This document shows, piece after piece, positions 24,938-32,499 of a stretch of 64,000 bases of DNA. This DNA comes from JAWKIW01 sp046331175 (GTDB lineage: Bacteria; Actinomycetota; Acidimicrobiia; Acidimicrobiales; Acidimicrobilacustridaceae): the NCBI GenBank assembly GCA_046331175.1, contig JAXLRI010000005.1, positions 372,001-436,000 on the forward strand. Reading direction: 5' to 3'. The position numbers and the translations under genes were made by a program. Each line of letters starts with the position of its first letter. The first letter of the stretch is position 1. The notes below the pieces were generated by a model. That model was not told where the DNA came from and searched no databases. It was given only the letters and a program-made list of their open reading frames with translations.

Positions 24938-25357
24938 GTGTTCGTCGGAACGTTTGAGCACTCGCTCGACGACAAGGGGAGGCTGGTCCTGCCCTCCACG
25001 TTCCGTGCGCACCTCGCCGACCGCGGGTTCGTCTCCCAGTACGAGCGCTGCCTCGGGCTGTGGACCGAAGACGGGTTCACCGACGTGGCCCGGCGGCTGA
25101 CCGACAAGGTCCGCGAGGGGCTGGCATCGCACGACGCGGTGCGGGCCTTCGCCGCCAACGCCTCCGAGGTGCGACCCGACTCCCAGGGGCGGATCGTCGT
25201 GCCCCAGCGCTTGCGGGAGTTCGCCGGTCTGCAGCGCGAGGTGGTCGTCATCGGGGCGCTGGACCGGATCGAGATCTGGGACGCCGCCCGCTGGGGCGAG
25301 CTGGCCGGGTCCGCCGACCAGAGCCTGGTGACCGCCGTCAGCGAGCTGGGCATCTGA
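24938..25357 (+). CDS. mraZ: Transcriptional regulator MraZ
   Basis: SpoVT/AbrB-like DNA-binding protein of 139 residues that represses the division and cell-wall operon it heads. Both SpoVT-AbrB repeats are visible, FEHSLDDKGRLVLPSTFRA near the N terminus and SEVRPDSQGRIVVPQRLRE in the second half, each with the DxxGR(I/L)xxP core. Start GTG at 24938 follows GGAGAAGG. A ~170-base leader separates it from the promoter. It probably binds the four GTGG boxes upstream as an oligomeric ring. Confidence 0.93.
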   Translation: MFVGTFEHSLDDKGRLVLPSTFRAHLADRGFVSQYERCLGLWTEDGFTDVARRLTDKVREGLASHDAVRAFAANASEVRPDSQGRIVVPQRLREFAGLQREVVVIGALDRIEIWDAARWGELAGSADQSLVTAVSELGI

Positions 25358-25764
25358 GGCCGGCGCCCGCCGGCGACCGACACGAGACGCGACGAACACG
25401 AGAGGAACGACCACCGAGGGAACGCACCACGACCACGAGCACAAGCCGGTTCGCTCATCCGCAGCCTTCCGGTCGGCACGATGGAAGGCCCCTACTCCGC
25501 CCGCTTCCCATCGAGCTCGACCGGGAGAGACAACCCGCCGTGCGCCCGCCGACCGGAGGGCTGCCGATGGGCGAACCACCGCCGGGGCTCGAGGCTCGTC
25601 ACTGCGATCAGATCGCTCACGCACCACAGCAGTGTGCACCAGCCACGTGGCCAACGTCGCCACCTCTGGCATCACCAGCCACACCCGCCGCACCAGTGCC
25701 GACGACGGCACCGGAGCGCACCACGGGGGATGGCGTCCGCTCCGGCGGCACGGAAGGCATCGGC
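25358..25764 (+). promoter_or_regulatory. 407-base spacer before rsmH; candidate mraW RNA leader
   Basis: No convincing gene: third codon positions in all frames are far less GC-rich than in neighbours. Near the 3' end CCGGAGCG (25711-25718) and CGCTCCGG (25738-25745) form a perfect 8-bp stem with a 19-base loop, followed by GGAAGG (25752-25757), the likely ribosome site of rsmH. Upstream are ACACGAGA repeats near 25380-25403 and GCGATC-A-GATCGC at 25604-25616. A structured RNA called the mraW motif is described in this position in actinobacteria; match not verified. Confidence 0.45.
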
Positions 25765-26721
25765 ATGGCCGGGGAATCCACCAGCTTCACCCACGATCCC
25801 GTCATGATCGAGGAGGTCGGCGGGCTCCTGGGGGAGGTCCCGCCGGGGATCGTCGTCGACGCGACCGTGGGGGGTGGCGGCCATGCCGAGGCACTGCTCG
25901 ACGCCCGACCCGACGTGTCGGTGCTGGGGGTCGACCAGGACGCCGAGGCGCTCGCCGCCGCAGCGGCCCGGCTGGAGCGGTTCGGCGCACGCGTGACGTT
26001 GCGACGGGCGCGGTTCGATCACCTCGGCGAGGTCGTCCGGGAGCAGGGACACGACGAGGTGGCAGGCGTGCTGTTCGACCTGGGGGTGAGCTCACCGCAG
26101 CTGGACCGCGCCGAGCGCGGCTTCAGCTACCGGTCGGCCGGCCCGCTCGACATGCGCATGGACCCCGATGCCCCCCGCACCGCCGACGACGTCGTCAACC
26201 GCTACCCGGAGGCCGAGCTGGCCCGGGTGCTGCGGCGCTACGGCGACGAGCGCTACGCCGGCCGCATCGCCGCCGCCGTGGTCGCCGCCCGTCCGGTGCA
26301 CGACACCCTCGAGCTGGCCGGCATCGTGCGCGACGCCATCCCGGCCCCGGCCCGCCGCCGCGGCGGCCATCCCGCCACCCGGTCGTTCCAGGCCATCCGC
26401 ATCGAGGTCAACGCCGAGCTGGAGATCCTGGCCGGCAGCATCGACGGCGCCATCGACCTGCTGATGCCCGCGGGCCGCATCGCCGTGCTCGCCTACCACT
26501 CGGGCGAGGACCGCATCGTGAAGGACCGGCTGCGCCAGGCCGCGACCGGCGGGTGCACCTGCCCCCCCGGCCTGCCCTGCACCTGCGGCGCGGTGCCCAC
26601 CGTCCGCCTGCTCAAGCGCGGCGCGTGGAAGCCCTCGACCGACGAGGTCGCCGCCAACCCCCGGGCTGGCAGCGCCCGCCTGCGGGCCGCCGAGAAGCTG
26701 GCGCCGGAGGTGGCGGCGTGA
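25765..26721 (+). CDS. rsmH: 16S rRNA m4C1402 methyltransferase RsmH (MraW)
   Basis: SAM-dependent N4-methyltransferase acting on C1402 of 16S rRNA in the small ribosomal subunit. The 318-residue protein opens TSFTHDPVMIEEV with the SAM loop VVDATVGGGGHAEALL, then LFDLGVSSPQLD, ERGFSYRSAGPLDMRMD and YHSGEDRIVKDRL, all diagnostic. A cysteine-rich stretch near residue 255, GGCTCPPGLPCTCGAVP, is common in the family. Start ATG at 25765 has GGAAGG at good spacing; upstream in-frame ATGs are possible but the DNA before them lacks coding bias. The stop overlaps ftsL by GTGA. Confidence 0.94.
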   Translation: MAGESTSFTHDPVMIEEVGGLLGEVPPGIVVDATVGGGGHAEALLDARPDVSVLGVDQDAEALAAAAARLERFGARVTLRRARFDHLGEVVREQGHDEVAGVLFDLGVSSPQLDRAERGFSYRSAGPLDMRMDPDAPRTADDVVNRYPEAELARVLRRYGDERYAGRIAAAVVAARPVHDTLELAGIVRDAIPAPARRRGGHPATRSFQAIRIEVNAELEILAGSIDGAIDLLMPAGRIAVLAYHSGEDRIVKDRLRQAATGGCTCPPGLPCTCGAVPTVRLLKRGAWKPSTDEVAANPRAGSARLRAAEKLAPEVAA

Positions 26722-27371
26722 CCGCGGCCCGCGCCGCCGCCCGGGCCGCCGCGCCCGCCGAGGCGCCCCGCCCGCGGGGTGGCCGGCACCTCTCGGTCGT
26801 CGCCGAGGGCGAGGCCGTCGGCCGCCGCCGGCGCCGGGTGCGGTGGGGCGCGCTGTCGCTGGTGGTGCTGTTCCTCGCCGTCTTCGGCGTCGTCGTGTTC
26901 CAGGCGCTGCTGGTCCAGGCCCAGGGACGTCTCGACGACGCCGACCGCGCCATCGCCAAGGAGGAGGAGCGGGCCCGCGACCTGCGCCTGGCCCTCGCCG
27001 CCGCCGAGTCGCCCGAGCGCATCGCCCAGGCGGCCCGGACCCGGCTCGGCATGATCGTGCCCGCCGAGCAGGTGTACCTCCAGCCCGAGCCCACCGACGA
27101 GGGCCGAGCCGCCTTCGACCCGGCCACCGCCCCGCCCCCGTCGCCCACCACGACCGTGCCCACCACCGTGCCCGGCGCGGGGACGAGCCGGGGGGCGACG
27201 ACGCCGACCGCGCCCGGGAGCGCGGCGAAGGCGGCCACGCCCACGACGCCGGTGCCGTCCGGCGGCGGGGCCACGGCGACGACGCCCACCACCGCCGCCA
27301 AGCCCACCACGCCGACGACCACGGCCAAGGCCCCCACCACGCCGACGACCGCGAAGGCGACCCGCCGATGA
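26718..27371 (+). CDS. ftsL: Divisome protein FtsL-like with Thr/Pro-rich tail
   Basis: Bitopic membrane protein of 217 residues in the FtsL position between rsmH and ftsI. A basic cytoplasmic N terminus (RRRRRVRWG) leads into a helix at about residues 44-67, then a coiled coil (about 68-105: LDDADRAIAKEEERARDLRL) and the ERIAQAARTRLGMIVP segment typical of FtsL/DivIC. The final ~90 residues are TTTVPTTVPG-like Thr/Pro/Ala repeats, absent from classical FtsL (about 100-130 residues) and presumably crossing the wall. Coupled on both sides by GTGA and ATGA overlaps. FtsL activates septal synthesis through FtsW/FtsI. Confidence 0.82.
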   Translation: MTAARAAARAAAPAEAPRPRGGRHLSVVAEGEAVGRRRRRVRWGALSLVVLFLAVFGVVVFQALLVQAQGRLDDADRAIAKEEERARDLRLALAAAESPERIAQAARTRLGMIVPAEQVYLQPEPTDEGRAAFDPATAPPPSPTTTVPTTVPGAGTSRGATTPTAPGSAAKAATPTTPVPSGGGATATTPTTAAKPTTPTTTAKAPTTPTTAKATRR

Positions 27372-30028
27372 ACCCGGGGCCGGCAGCTCCGCCGACCTCC
27401 GGGTCGCGCGCCCGCCGTCCCGAGACCCGGTCCGATCTGGGCACCACCGCGGCTGCCGCTCGGGCACGGGTCGCCGCCACCGCCCGGGGCCAGCTTCGGC
27501 CGCCCGCTGCCACCTCCACCCGCCGGGGCTCGTCCCGTGGCGCCGCCGACCGGGGCGACTCCTCCCGGCGGGCCGCCACCTCGGGGTCCCCGGCCCGAGG
27601 GCGCTCGCGGACCGAGCGGTCCACCTCGCCGCGCCCCACCGTCGTCTCCACCACGCCGACCGTCCGGTCCGGCTCATCGCGGTCCGGCTCGTCGCGGTCC
27701 GGCTCGTCGCGGTCCGGCTCGTCGCGGTCCGGCTCGTCGCGGTCCAGCTCGTCGCGGTCCAGCGCATCGGGGTCCGGCTCGTCGCGGTCCGGCTCGTCGC
27801 GGCGCCCGGCGTCGCGGGGCGGCGCGGTCGGGTCGTCGGCCACCGCGGCGGCGGCTGGCTCGCGGGCCCGCCGCCTCGATGCCGGTGAGGCCCGGCGCGT
27901 GGCCGGCCAGGTGGGCGCCGCCGCCGGCCACACCGCGGCGGGCATCGGGCGGCTCGGGCGCAGCGCCGTCGCCGGGTTCTTCGACAAGACGCGTCCGCCC
28001 ACCGCCTCGCGGCTCATGACCACCGTCGAGATGAGCCCCGAGCGCACCCGCAAGCGGCTCGTCGCCGTCATGGTCGTGCTGGGGCTGCTCTTCGGCACGA
28101 TCGTCGTGCGCATGGTCAGCCTGCAGGTGCTCAACCCGGCGCCCTACGAGCAGCTCAGCGAGGCCCAGCGGACCCGCACGGAGAAGCTGGCCGCCGATCG
28201 CGGCGCCATCCTCGACCGCAACGGCGTCGAGCTCGCCCTCTCCCTGCCGCAGACGTCGGTCTTCGTCGATCCCAAGCTCGTCACCGATCCCGCCGGCGAG
28301 GCGGCCCGGCTCGCCGATGTGCTCGGCGCCGATCCGGCCGAGATCGAGCGGAAGATGCGGGCCGACAACCGCTTCGGCTACGTCGCCCGCCACCTGCCCG
28401 ACGACGTCGCCGCCAAGGTCAGGGCGCTCGCCCTCCCCGGCGTCGCCTACCTCGAGGAGCCCCGGCGGTTCACGCCGTCGGGCGACCTCGCCTCGGGCAT
28501 CGTCGGCACCACCGACGTCGACGGCAACGGCATCTCGGGGCTCGAGCGCCAGTACGCCGACGACCTCACCGGTGACCCGGGCAAGGTGGTCATCGAGCAG
28601 ACGCCCGAAGGCCGCACCATCCCGATCGGGCAGAACCAGGTGATCCCCGCGGTCAAGGGCAAGGACCTGGTGCTGACCCTCGACCGCAACCTGCAGTTCG
28701 ACGTCGAGCGCATCCTGGCCGACCAGGTCCGGGCCTCGGGGGCCAAGGGCGCCATCGCGGTGGTGAGCAAGCCGGCCACGGGCGAGGTGCTGGCGATGGC
28801 CAACGTGCGGGCCGACGAGAAGACCGGCGAGGTGAAGCCGAGCGCCGACAACGCCGCCCTGACCGGGGTGTACGAGCCGGGCTCGGTCATGAAGGTCGTC
28901 GCCGCCAGCGGGGCCATCGAGGAGGGCAAGGTCACGCCCGACACCGTGCTGTCGCTGCCGGCGTCGATGACCCTCGGCGGCGCCGAGTTCACCGACGCCG
29001 AGGCCCGTGGTGCCGTGCCGTGGCCGGTGTGGAAGATCATCTCGGAGTCGTCGAACATCGGCACGATCATGCTGGGCCAGAAGCTCGGGAAGGAGAAGGT
29101 GGTCGACTACCTCCACCGCTTCGGCTTCGGTCGGTCGACCGGCCTCGGCTTCCCGAACGAGCAGCGAGGCGTCGTGCCGCCGGCCAAGGACTGGTGGGAC
29201 TCCTCGATGGGTACCGTGCCCATCGGCCAGGGCGTGTCGGTCACGCCCATGCAGATGCTGCTCGCCTACAACGTGGTCGCCAACGGCGGCACGTACGTCC
29301 CCCCGAAGGTCGTCAACGCCGTCGTCGACGGCGGGGTGAAGCGCCCGACCGACGCCGGCGAGGGCCACCGGGTCATCTCCGAGGACACCGCCGACAAGAT
29401 GAACATCATCCTGCGGGGCGTGGTCGCCACCGGCACCGGCACCAAGGCCGCCGTGCCCGGCTACACGGTCGCCGGCAAGACCGGCACCGCCCGCAAGCCC
29501 CAGCCGGGCGGCGGCTACAAGGACGCCGCCGGCGTCACGCACTACGAATCGACGTTCGTCGGGTTCGCGCCGGCCGAGAGCCCCGAGGTCTCGGTCATCG
29601 TCATCATCGACGACCCGGGAGGCGGCCAGATCTACGGCGGCCTCGTCGCCGCCCCCGCCTTCGCCAAGATCACCGAGTCGGCCCTCCGCCTCCTCGGCGT
29701 GCCGCCGCCCTCGGTGGACCAGCCCGCCGGTGGGGGCCCGGCCGCCTCGGGCGAGCAGGCCAAGTCCGCCGGTGCCGCCGCCGACGACACCCCCGCCTAC
29801 GAGGTGGCGGCCGATGGCCGCAAGCGGGCCCTGCCCGCAACCGATGCGCCCGGCGCCCCGCTGCCCGGGACGGCCGGCCCGGCCACCGCAGCCCCCGGTG
29901 GGGCCACGGCGACCACCGGCGCGGCGACGTCGGGGGCCGGCGGCGCGACCGCCACCACGCGCGCCCCGGCGACCACGGCGACCACTCGGCCGGCGACCAC
30001 CGCCACCACCGCTCCCGGGAGGCGCTGA
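27368..30028 (+). CDS. ftsI: Septal peptidoglycan transpeptidase FtsI (PBP3) with long N-terminal extension
   Basis: Class B penicillin-binding protein that crosslinks septal peptidoglycan. The 886-residue product has a ~215-residue basic, disordered N-terminal extension with SGSSR repeats (~residues 100-145), a membrane helix near 229-250, a dimerisation domain and a transpeptidase domain: nucleophile Ser506 with Lys509 (GSVMK), SSN at 561-563, and KTG at 704-706. A ~110-residue Pro/Ala/Thr tail ends it. Typical FtsI is about 600-700 residues. The ATG at 27368 overlaps the ftsL stop by ATGA, so the extension is likely translated. An internal ATG at 28016 would remove the extension but leaves no coupling. 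Confidence 0.92.
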   Translation: MNPGPAAPPTSGSRARRPETRSDLGTTAAAARARVAATARGQLRPPAATSTRRGSSRGAADRGDSSRRAATSGSPARGRSRTERSTSPRPTVVSTTPTVRSGSSRSGSSRSGSSRSGSSRSGSSRSSSSRSSASGSGSSRSGSSRRPASRGGAVGSSATAAAAGSRARRLDAGEARRVAGQVGAAAGHTAAGIGRLGRSAVAGFFDKTRPPTASRLMTTVEMSPERTRKRLVAVMVVLGLLFGTIVVRMVSLQVLNPAPYEQLSEAQRTRTEKLAADRGAILDRNGVELALSLPQTSVFVDPKLVTDPAGEAARLADVLGADPAEIERKMRADNRFGYVARHLPDDVAAKVRALALPGVAYLEEPRRFTPSGDLASGIVGTTDVDGNGISGLERQYADDLTGDPGKVVIEQTPEGRTIPIGQNQVIPAVKGKDLVLTLDRNLQFDVERILADQVRASGAKGAIAVVSKPATGEVLAMANVRADEKTGEVKPSADNAALTGVYEPGSVMKVVAASGAIEEGKVTPDTVLSLPASMTLGGAEFTDAEARGAVPWPVWKIISESSNIGTIMLGQKLGKEKVVDYLHRFGFGRSTGLGFPNEQRGVVPPAKDWWDSSMGTVPIGQGVSVTPMQMLLAYNVVANGGTYVPPKVVNAVVDGGVKRPTDAGEGHRVISEDTADKMNIILRGVVATGTGTKAAVPGYTVAGKTGTARKPQPGGGYKDAAGVTHYESTFVGFAPAESPEVSVIVIIDDPGGGQIYGGLVAAPAFAKITESALRLLGVPPPSVDQPAGGGPAASGEQAKSAGAAADDTPAYEVAADGRKRALPATDAPGAPLPGTAGPATAAPGGATATTGAATSGAGGATATTRAPATTATTRPATTATTAPGRR
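27666..27800 (+). repeat. 15-base tandem repeat inside ftsI
   Basis: Nine units of the 15-mer GGTCCGGCTCGTCGC with small changes start at 27666 and every 15 bases to 27786. They encode SGSSR-type pentapeptides in the cytoplasmic extension of FtsI. The repeat number would be prone to slippage. Confidence 0.88.
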
Positions 30029-30031
30029 CCC

Positions 30032-31447
30032 GTGCGCCTTGACGACGCGACCGACCGCCTCGCCGACCGGCGGCTGCTCGGTGACGCCTCGGTCGCCGTC
30101 GACGACGTGGTGCACGACAGCCGCCAGGCCGGCCCCGGGCGGCTGTTCGCCTGCCTCGTGGGCGCCACCCACGACGGCCACGACCACGCCTCGGGGGCGG
30201 TGCACGCCGGTGCGCCGGCGCTGCTCGCACAGCGGCCCCTCGACCTCGACGTGCCGCAGGTGATCGTGGCCGACACCCGGGCTGCGCTCGGCCCGGTCGC
30301 CGCTCGCGTCCACGGCGATCCCTCCCGGGCGCTGACGATGGTGGGCGTCACCGGCACCAACGGCAAGACCACGACCACGTCGCTGCTGCGCAACGTGCTC
30401 GCGGCCGACGGGCGCACCGCCGACGTCCTCGGCACCCTCACCGGGGTCCGCACCACGCCCGAGGCCACCGACCTGCAGCGGTGGTTGGCCCAGGCCCGCC
30501 GGCGCGGTGTCGAGGCGGTCGCCATGGAGGTGTCCTCGCACGCGCTCGACCAGCGCCGGGTGGCGGCCACCCACTTCGACGTGGCGGTGTTCACCAACCT
30601 CAGCCGCGACCACCTCGACTACCACGGGACGATGGAGGCCTACTTCCAGGCCAAGGCGCTGCTGTTCACCCCGGAGTACTGCGACCGGGCCGTGGTCAAC
30701 CTCGACAGCCCGCACGGGCGGCTCCTGCGCGACTCCGCCAAGGTGCCCACGACCGGTTTCACGCTGGCCGATGCCGTGGACCTCTCGCTGCACGCCGGCG
30801 GCTCGACCTTCCGGTGGCGGGGCCACCGCGTCGAGCTCCAGCTGGGGGGCCGCTTCAACGTGGCCAACGCCCTGGCCGCAGCGGCCGCCGCCGAGCAGCT
30901 CGGGATCGACGACGCCGTCGTCGCGGCCGGCCTCAGCGCGCCGGTGGTCGTGCCCGGTCGCTTCGAGCTGGTCGATGCCGGCCAGCCCTTCACCGTCGTC
31001 GTCGACTTCGCCCACACGCCCGACGGGCTCGAGCAGCTGCTCACCGCTGCGCGCGAGCTCGCCGGCGATCACCGGGTCGTCGTCGTGTTCGGCTGCGGTG
31101 GCGACCGCGATCCCACCAAGCGGGCCCCGATGGGCGAGGTGGCGGCCCGACTGGCCGATCGAGTAGTCCTGACCGCCGACAACTCCCGCGGCGAGCGAAC
31201 CGACGACATCATCTCCACCGTGAAGCAGGGCTACGACACCGCCGCCGACCGACGGGCCACCGACCTGGTGGTCGAGCCCGACCGGGAGTCCGCCATCGCG
31301 CTGGCGCTGGCGGGGGCGGCCGAGGGCGACCTCGTCGTCGTCGCCGGCAAGGGCCACGAGACCGGCCAGACCATCGGCGGGGTGACCACGCCCTTCGACG
31401 ACCGCGAGGTCGTCGCCCGCCTGCTGGGGGAGCGGACCCGCCCGTGA
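30032..31447 (+). CDS. murE: UDP-MurNAc-tripeptide synthetase MurE
   Basis: Adds the third residue, normally meso-diaminopimelate in this phylum, to UDP-MurNAc-L-Ala-D-Glu. The 471-residue ligase has the ATP loop GVTGTNGKTTTTS (GTNGKTT at 108-114), MEVSSHALDQRRV, the carbamylated-lysine region YFQAKALLF, and the C-terminal domain with CGGDRDPTKRAPM. The amino-acid selector motif reads DNSR (383-386) rather than the usual DNPR; Asn and Arg are kept, which fits DAP use. It starts 3 bases after ftsI and overlaps mraY by GTGA. murF would normally follow. Confidence 0.94.
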   Translation: MRLDDATDRLADRRLLGDASVAVDDVVHDSRQAGPGRLFACLVGATHDGHDHASGAVHAGAPALLAQRPLDLDVPQVIVADTRAALGPVAARVHGDPSRALTMVGVTGTNGKTTTTSLLRNVLAADGRTADVLGTLTGVRTTPEATDLQRWLAQARRRGVEAVAMEVSSHALDQRRVAATHFDVAVFTNLSRDHLDYHGTMEAYFQAKALLFTPEYCDRAVVNLDSPHGRLLRDSAKVPTTGFTLADAVDLSLHAGGSTFRWRGHRVELQLGGRFNVANALAAAAAAEQLGIDDAVVAAGLSAPVVVPGRFELVDAGQPFTVVVDFAHTPDGLEQLLTAARELAGDHRVVVVFGCGGDRDPTKRAPMGEVAARLADRVVLTADNSRGERTDDIISTVKQGYDTAADRRATDLVVEPDRESAIALALAGAAEGDLVVVAGKGHETGQTIGGVTTPFDDREVVARLLGERTRP

Positions 31448-32499
31448 TCCGCCTCCTGCTGGCCGCCGCCCTGGCCCTCACCTGCTCGATCCTCGGGACG
31501 AAGGTGCTCATCGGCGTGCTCACCCGCCGCCGCATCGGCCAGCCCATCCACGAGGACCTCGTCGAGGCCCAGCAGACCAAGGCGGGCACGCCGACCATGG
31601 GTGGCATCGCCATCGTGGCGTCGGCCGCGTTCGCCTACGTCGTCAGCGACCTCGTGCTCAAGCTGACCAACCGGCCGGGTGTGTTCACCTACACGGGCAT
31701 GATCACCATGGCGGCCATCATCGGCGCCGGCATCGTCGGCTTCCTCGACGACTGGATCAAGGTCACCCGCGAGCGCAACCTCGGGCTCAACAAGCGGATG
31801 AAGATCCTCGGCCTGCTCGTGGTGGCCTTCGGGTTCGCCATCTCGCTCGTGGTTCTGACCGCGCAGCACACCACGCTCAGCTTCACCCGGTTCGACCTGC
31901 CGGGCTGGGAGCTGGCGAAGCCCGTGTGGGTGCTGTTCGCCGTGGTGCTCATCCTGGCGTCCACCAACGCCGTGAACCTCACCGACGGCATGGACGGCCT
32001 GGCCGGCGGCTCGGCCGCGCTGGCCTTCGGTGCCTTCACCGTCATCGGGTTCTGGTCCTTCCGGCACGAGGCCATCTACGACACGCCCCACGCCCTCGAC
32101 CTCGCGGTCATCAGCGTCGCCATGCTCGGCGGCTGCGTCGGGTTCCTGTGGTGGAACGCCGCGCCCGCCCGCATCTTCATGGGCGACACGGGATCGCTGG
32201 CCATCGGTGCGGCGCTGGCGTGCCTGGCCCTCGCCCTGAACACCCAGCTGCTGCTGATCATCATCGGCGGCCTGTTCGTGATGGAGACCACCTCGGTGAT
32301 CATCCAGGTCACGAGCTTCCGGCTCTTCGGTGGGCGCCGCGTCTTCCGCATGGCGCCGATCCACCACCACTTCGAGCTCATCGGTTGGCCCGAGACCACC
32401 GTCATCATCCGCTTCTGGATCCTCGCCGGCCTCCTCACCGCCTTCGGCCTCGGGCTCTACTACTACGACTTCATCGCCATCCCCGGGGTCACCGAGTGA
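31444..32499 (+). CDS. mraY: Phospho-MurNAc-pentapeptide translocase MraY
   Basis: Integral membrane enzyme of 351 residues that attaches phospho-MurNAc-pentapeptide to undecaprenyl phosphate, making lipid I. About ten membrane helices. Diagnostic motifs are AGTPTMGGIAIV, GFLDDWIKV (acidic pair), NAVNLTDGMDGLAGG (with the NxxNxxDGxDGLxxG pattern), FMGDTGSLAIG and RMAPIHHHFE (HHH). Coupled to murE and murD by GTGA overlaps. Confidence 0.96.
   Translation: MIRLLLAAALALTCSILGTKVLIGVLTRRRIGQPIHEDLVEAQQTKAGTPTMGGIAIVASAAFAYVVSDLVLKLTNRPGVFTYTGMITMAAIIGAGIVGFLDDWIKVTRERNLGLNKRMKILGLLVVAFGFAISLVVLTAQHTTLSFTRFDLPGWELAKPVWVLFAVVLILASTNAVNLTDGMDGLAGGSAALAFGAFTVIGFWSFRHEAIYDTPHALDLAVISVAMLGGCVGFLWWNAAPARIFMGDTGSLAIGAALACLALALNTQLLLIIIGGLFVMETTSVIIQVTSFRLFGGRRVFRMAPIHHHFELIGWPETTVIIRFWILAGLLTAFGLGLYYYDFIAIPGVTE

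Noticed and set aside
25481..25807. 108-codon frame in the mraZ-rsmH spacer
   Set aside because: It overlaps rsmH in another frame and its composition (many His, Arg, Ser) and third positions do not look coding.
27666..27800. 15-base repeats in ftsI considered as a mobile or CRISPR element
   Set aside because: They keep the reading frame and code for SGSSR peptides.
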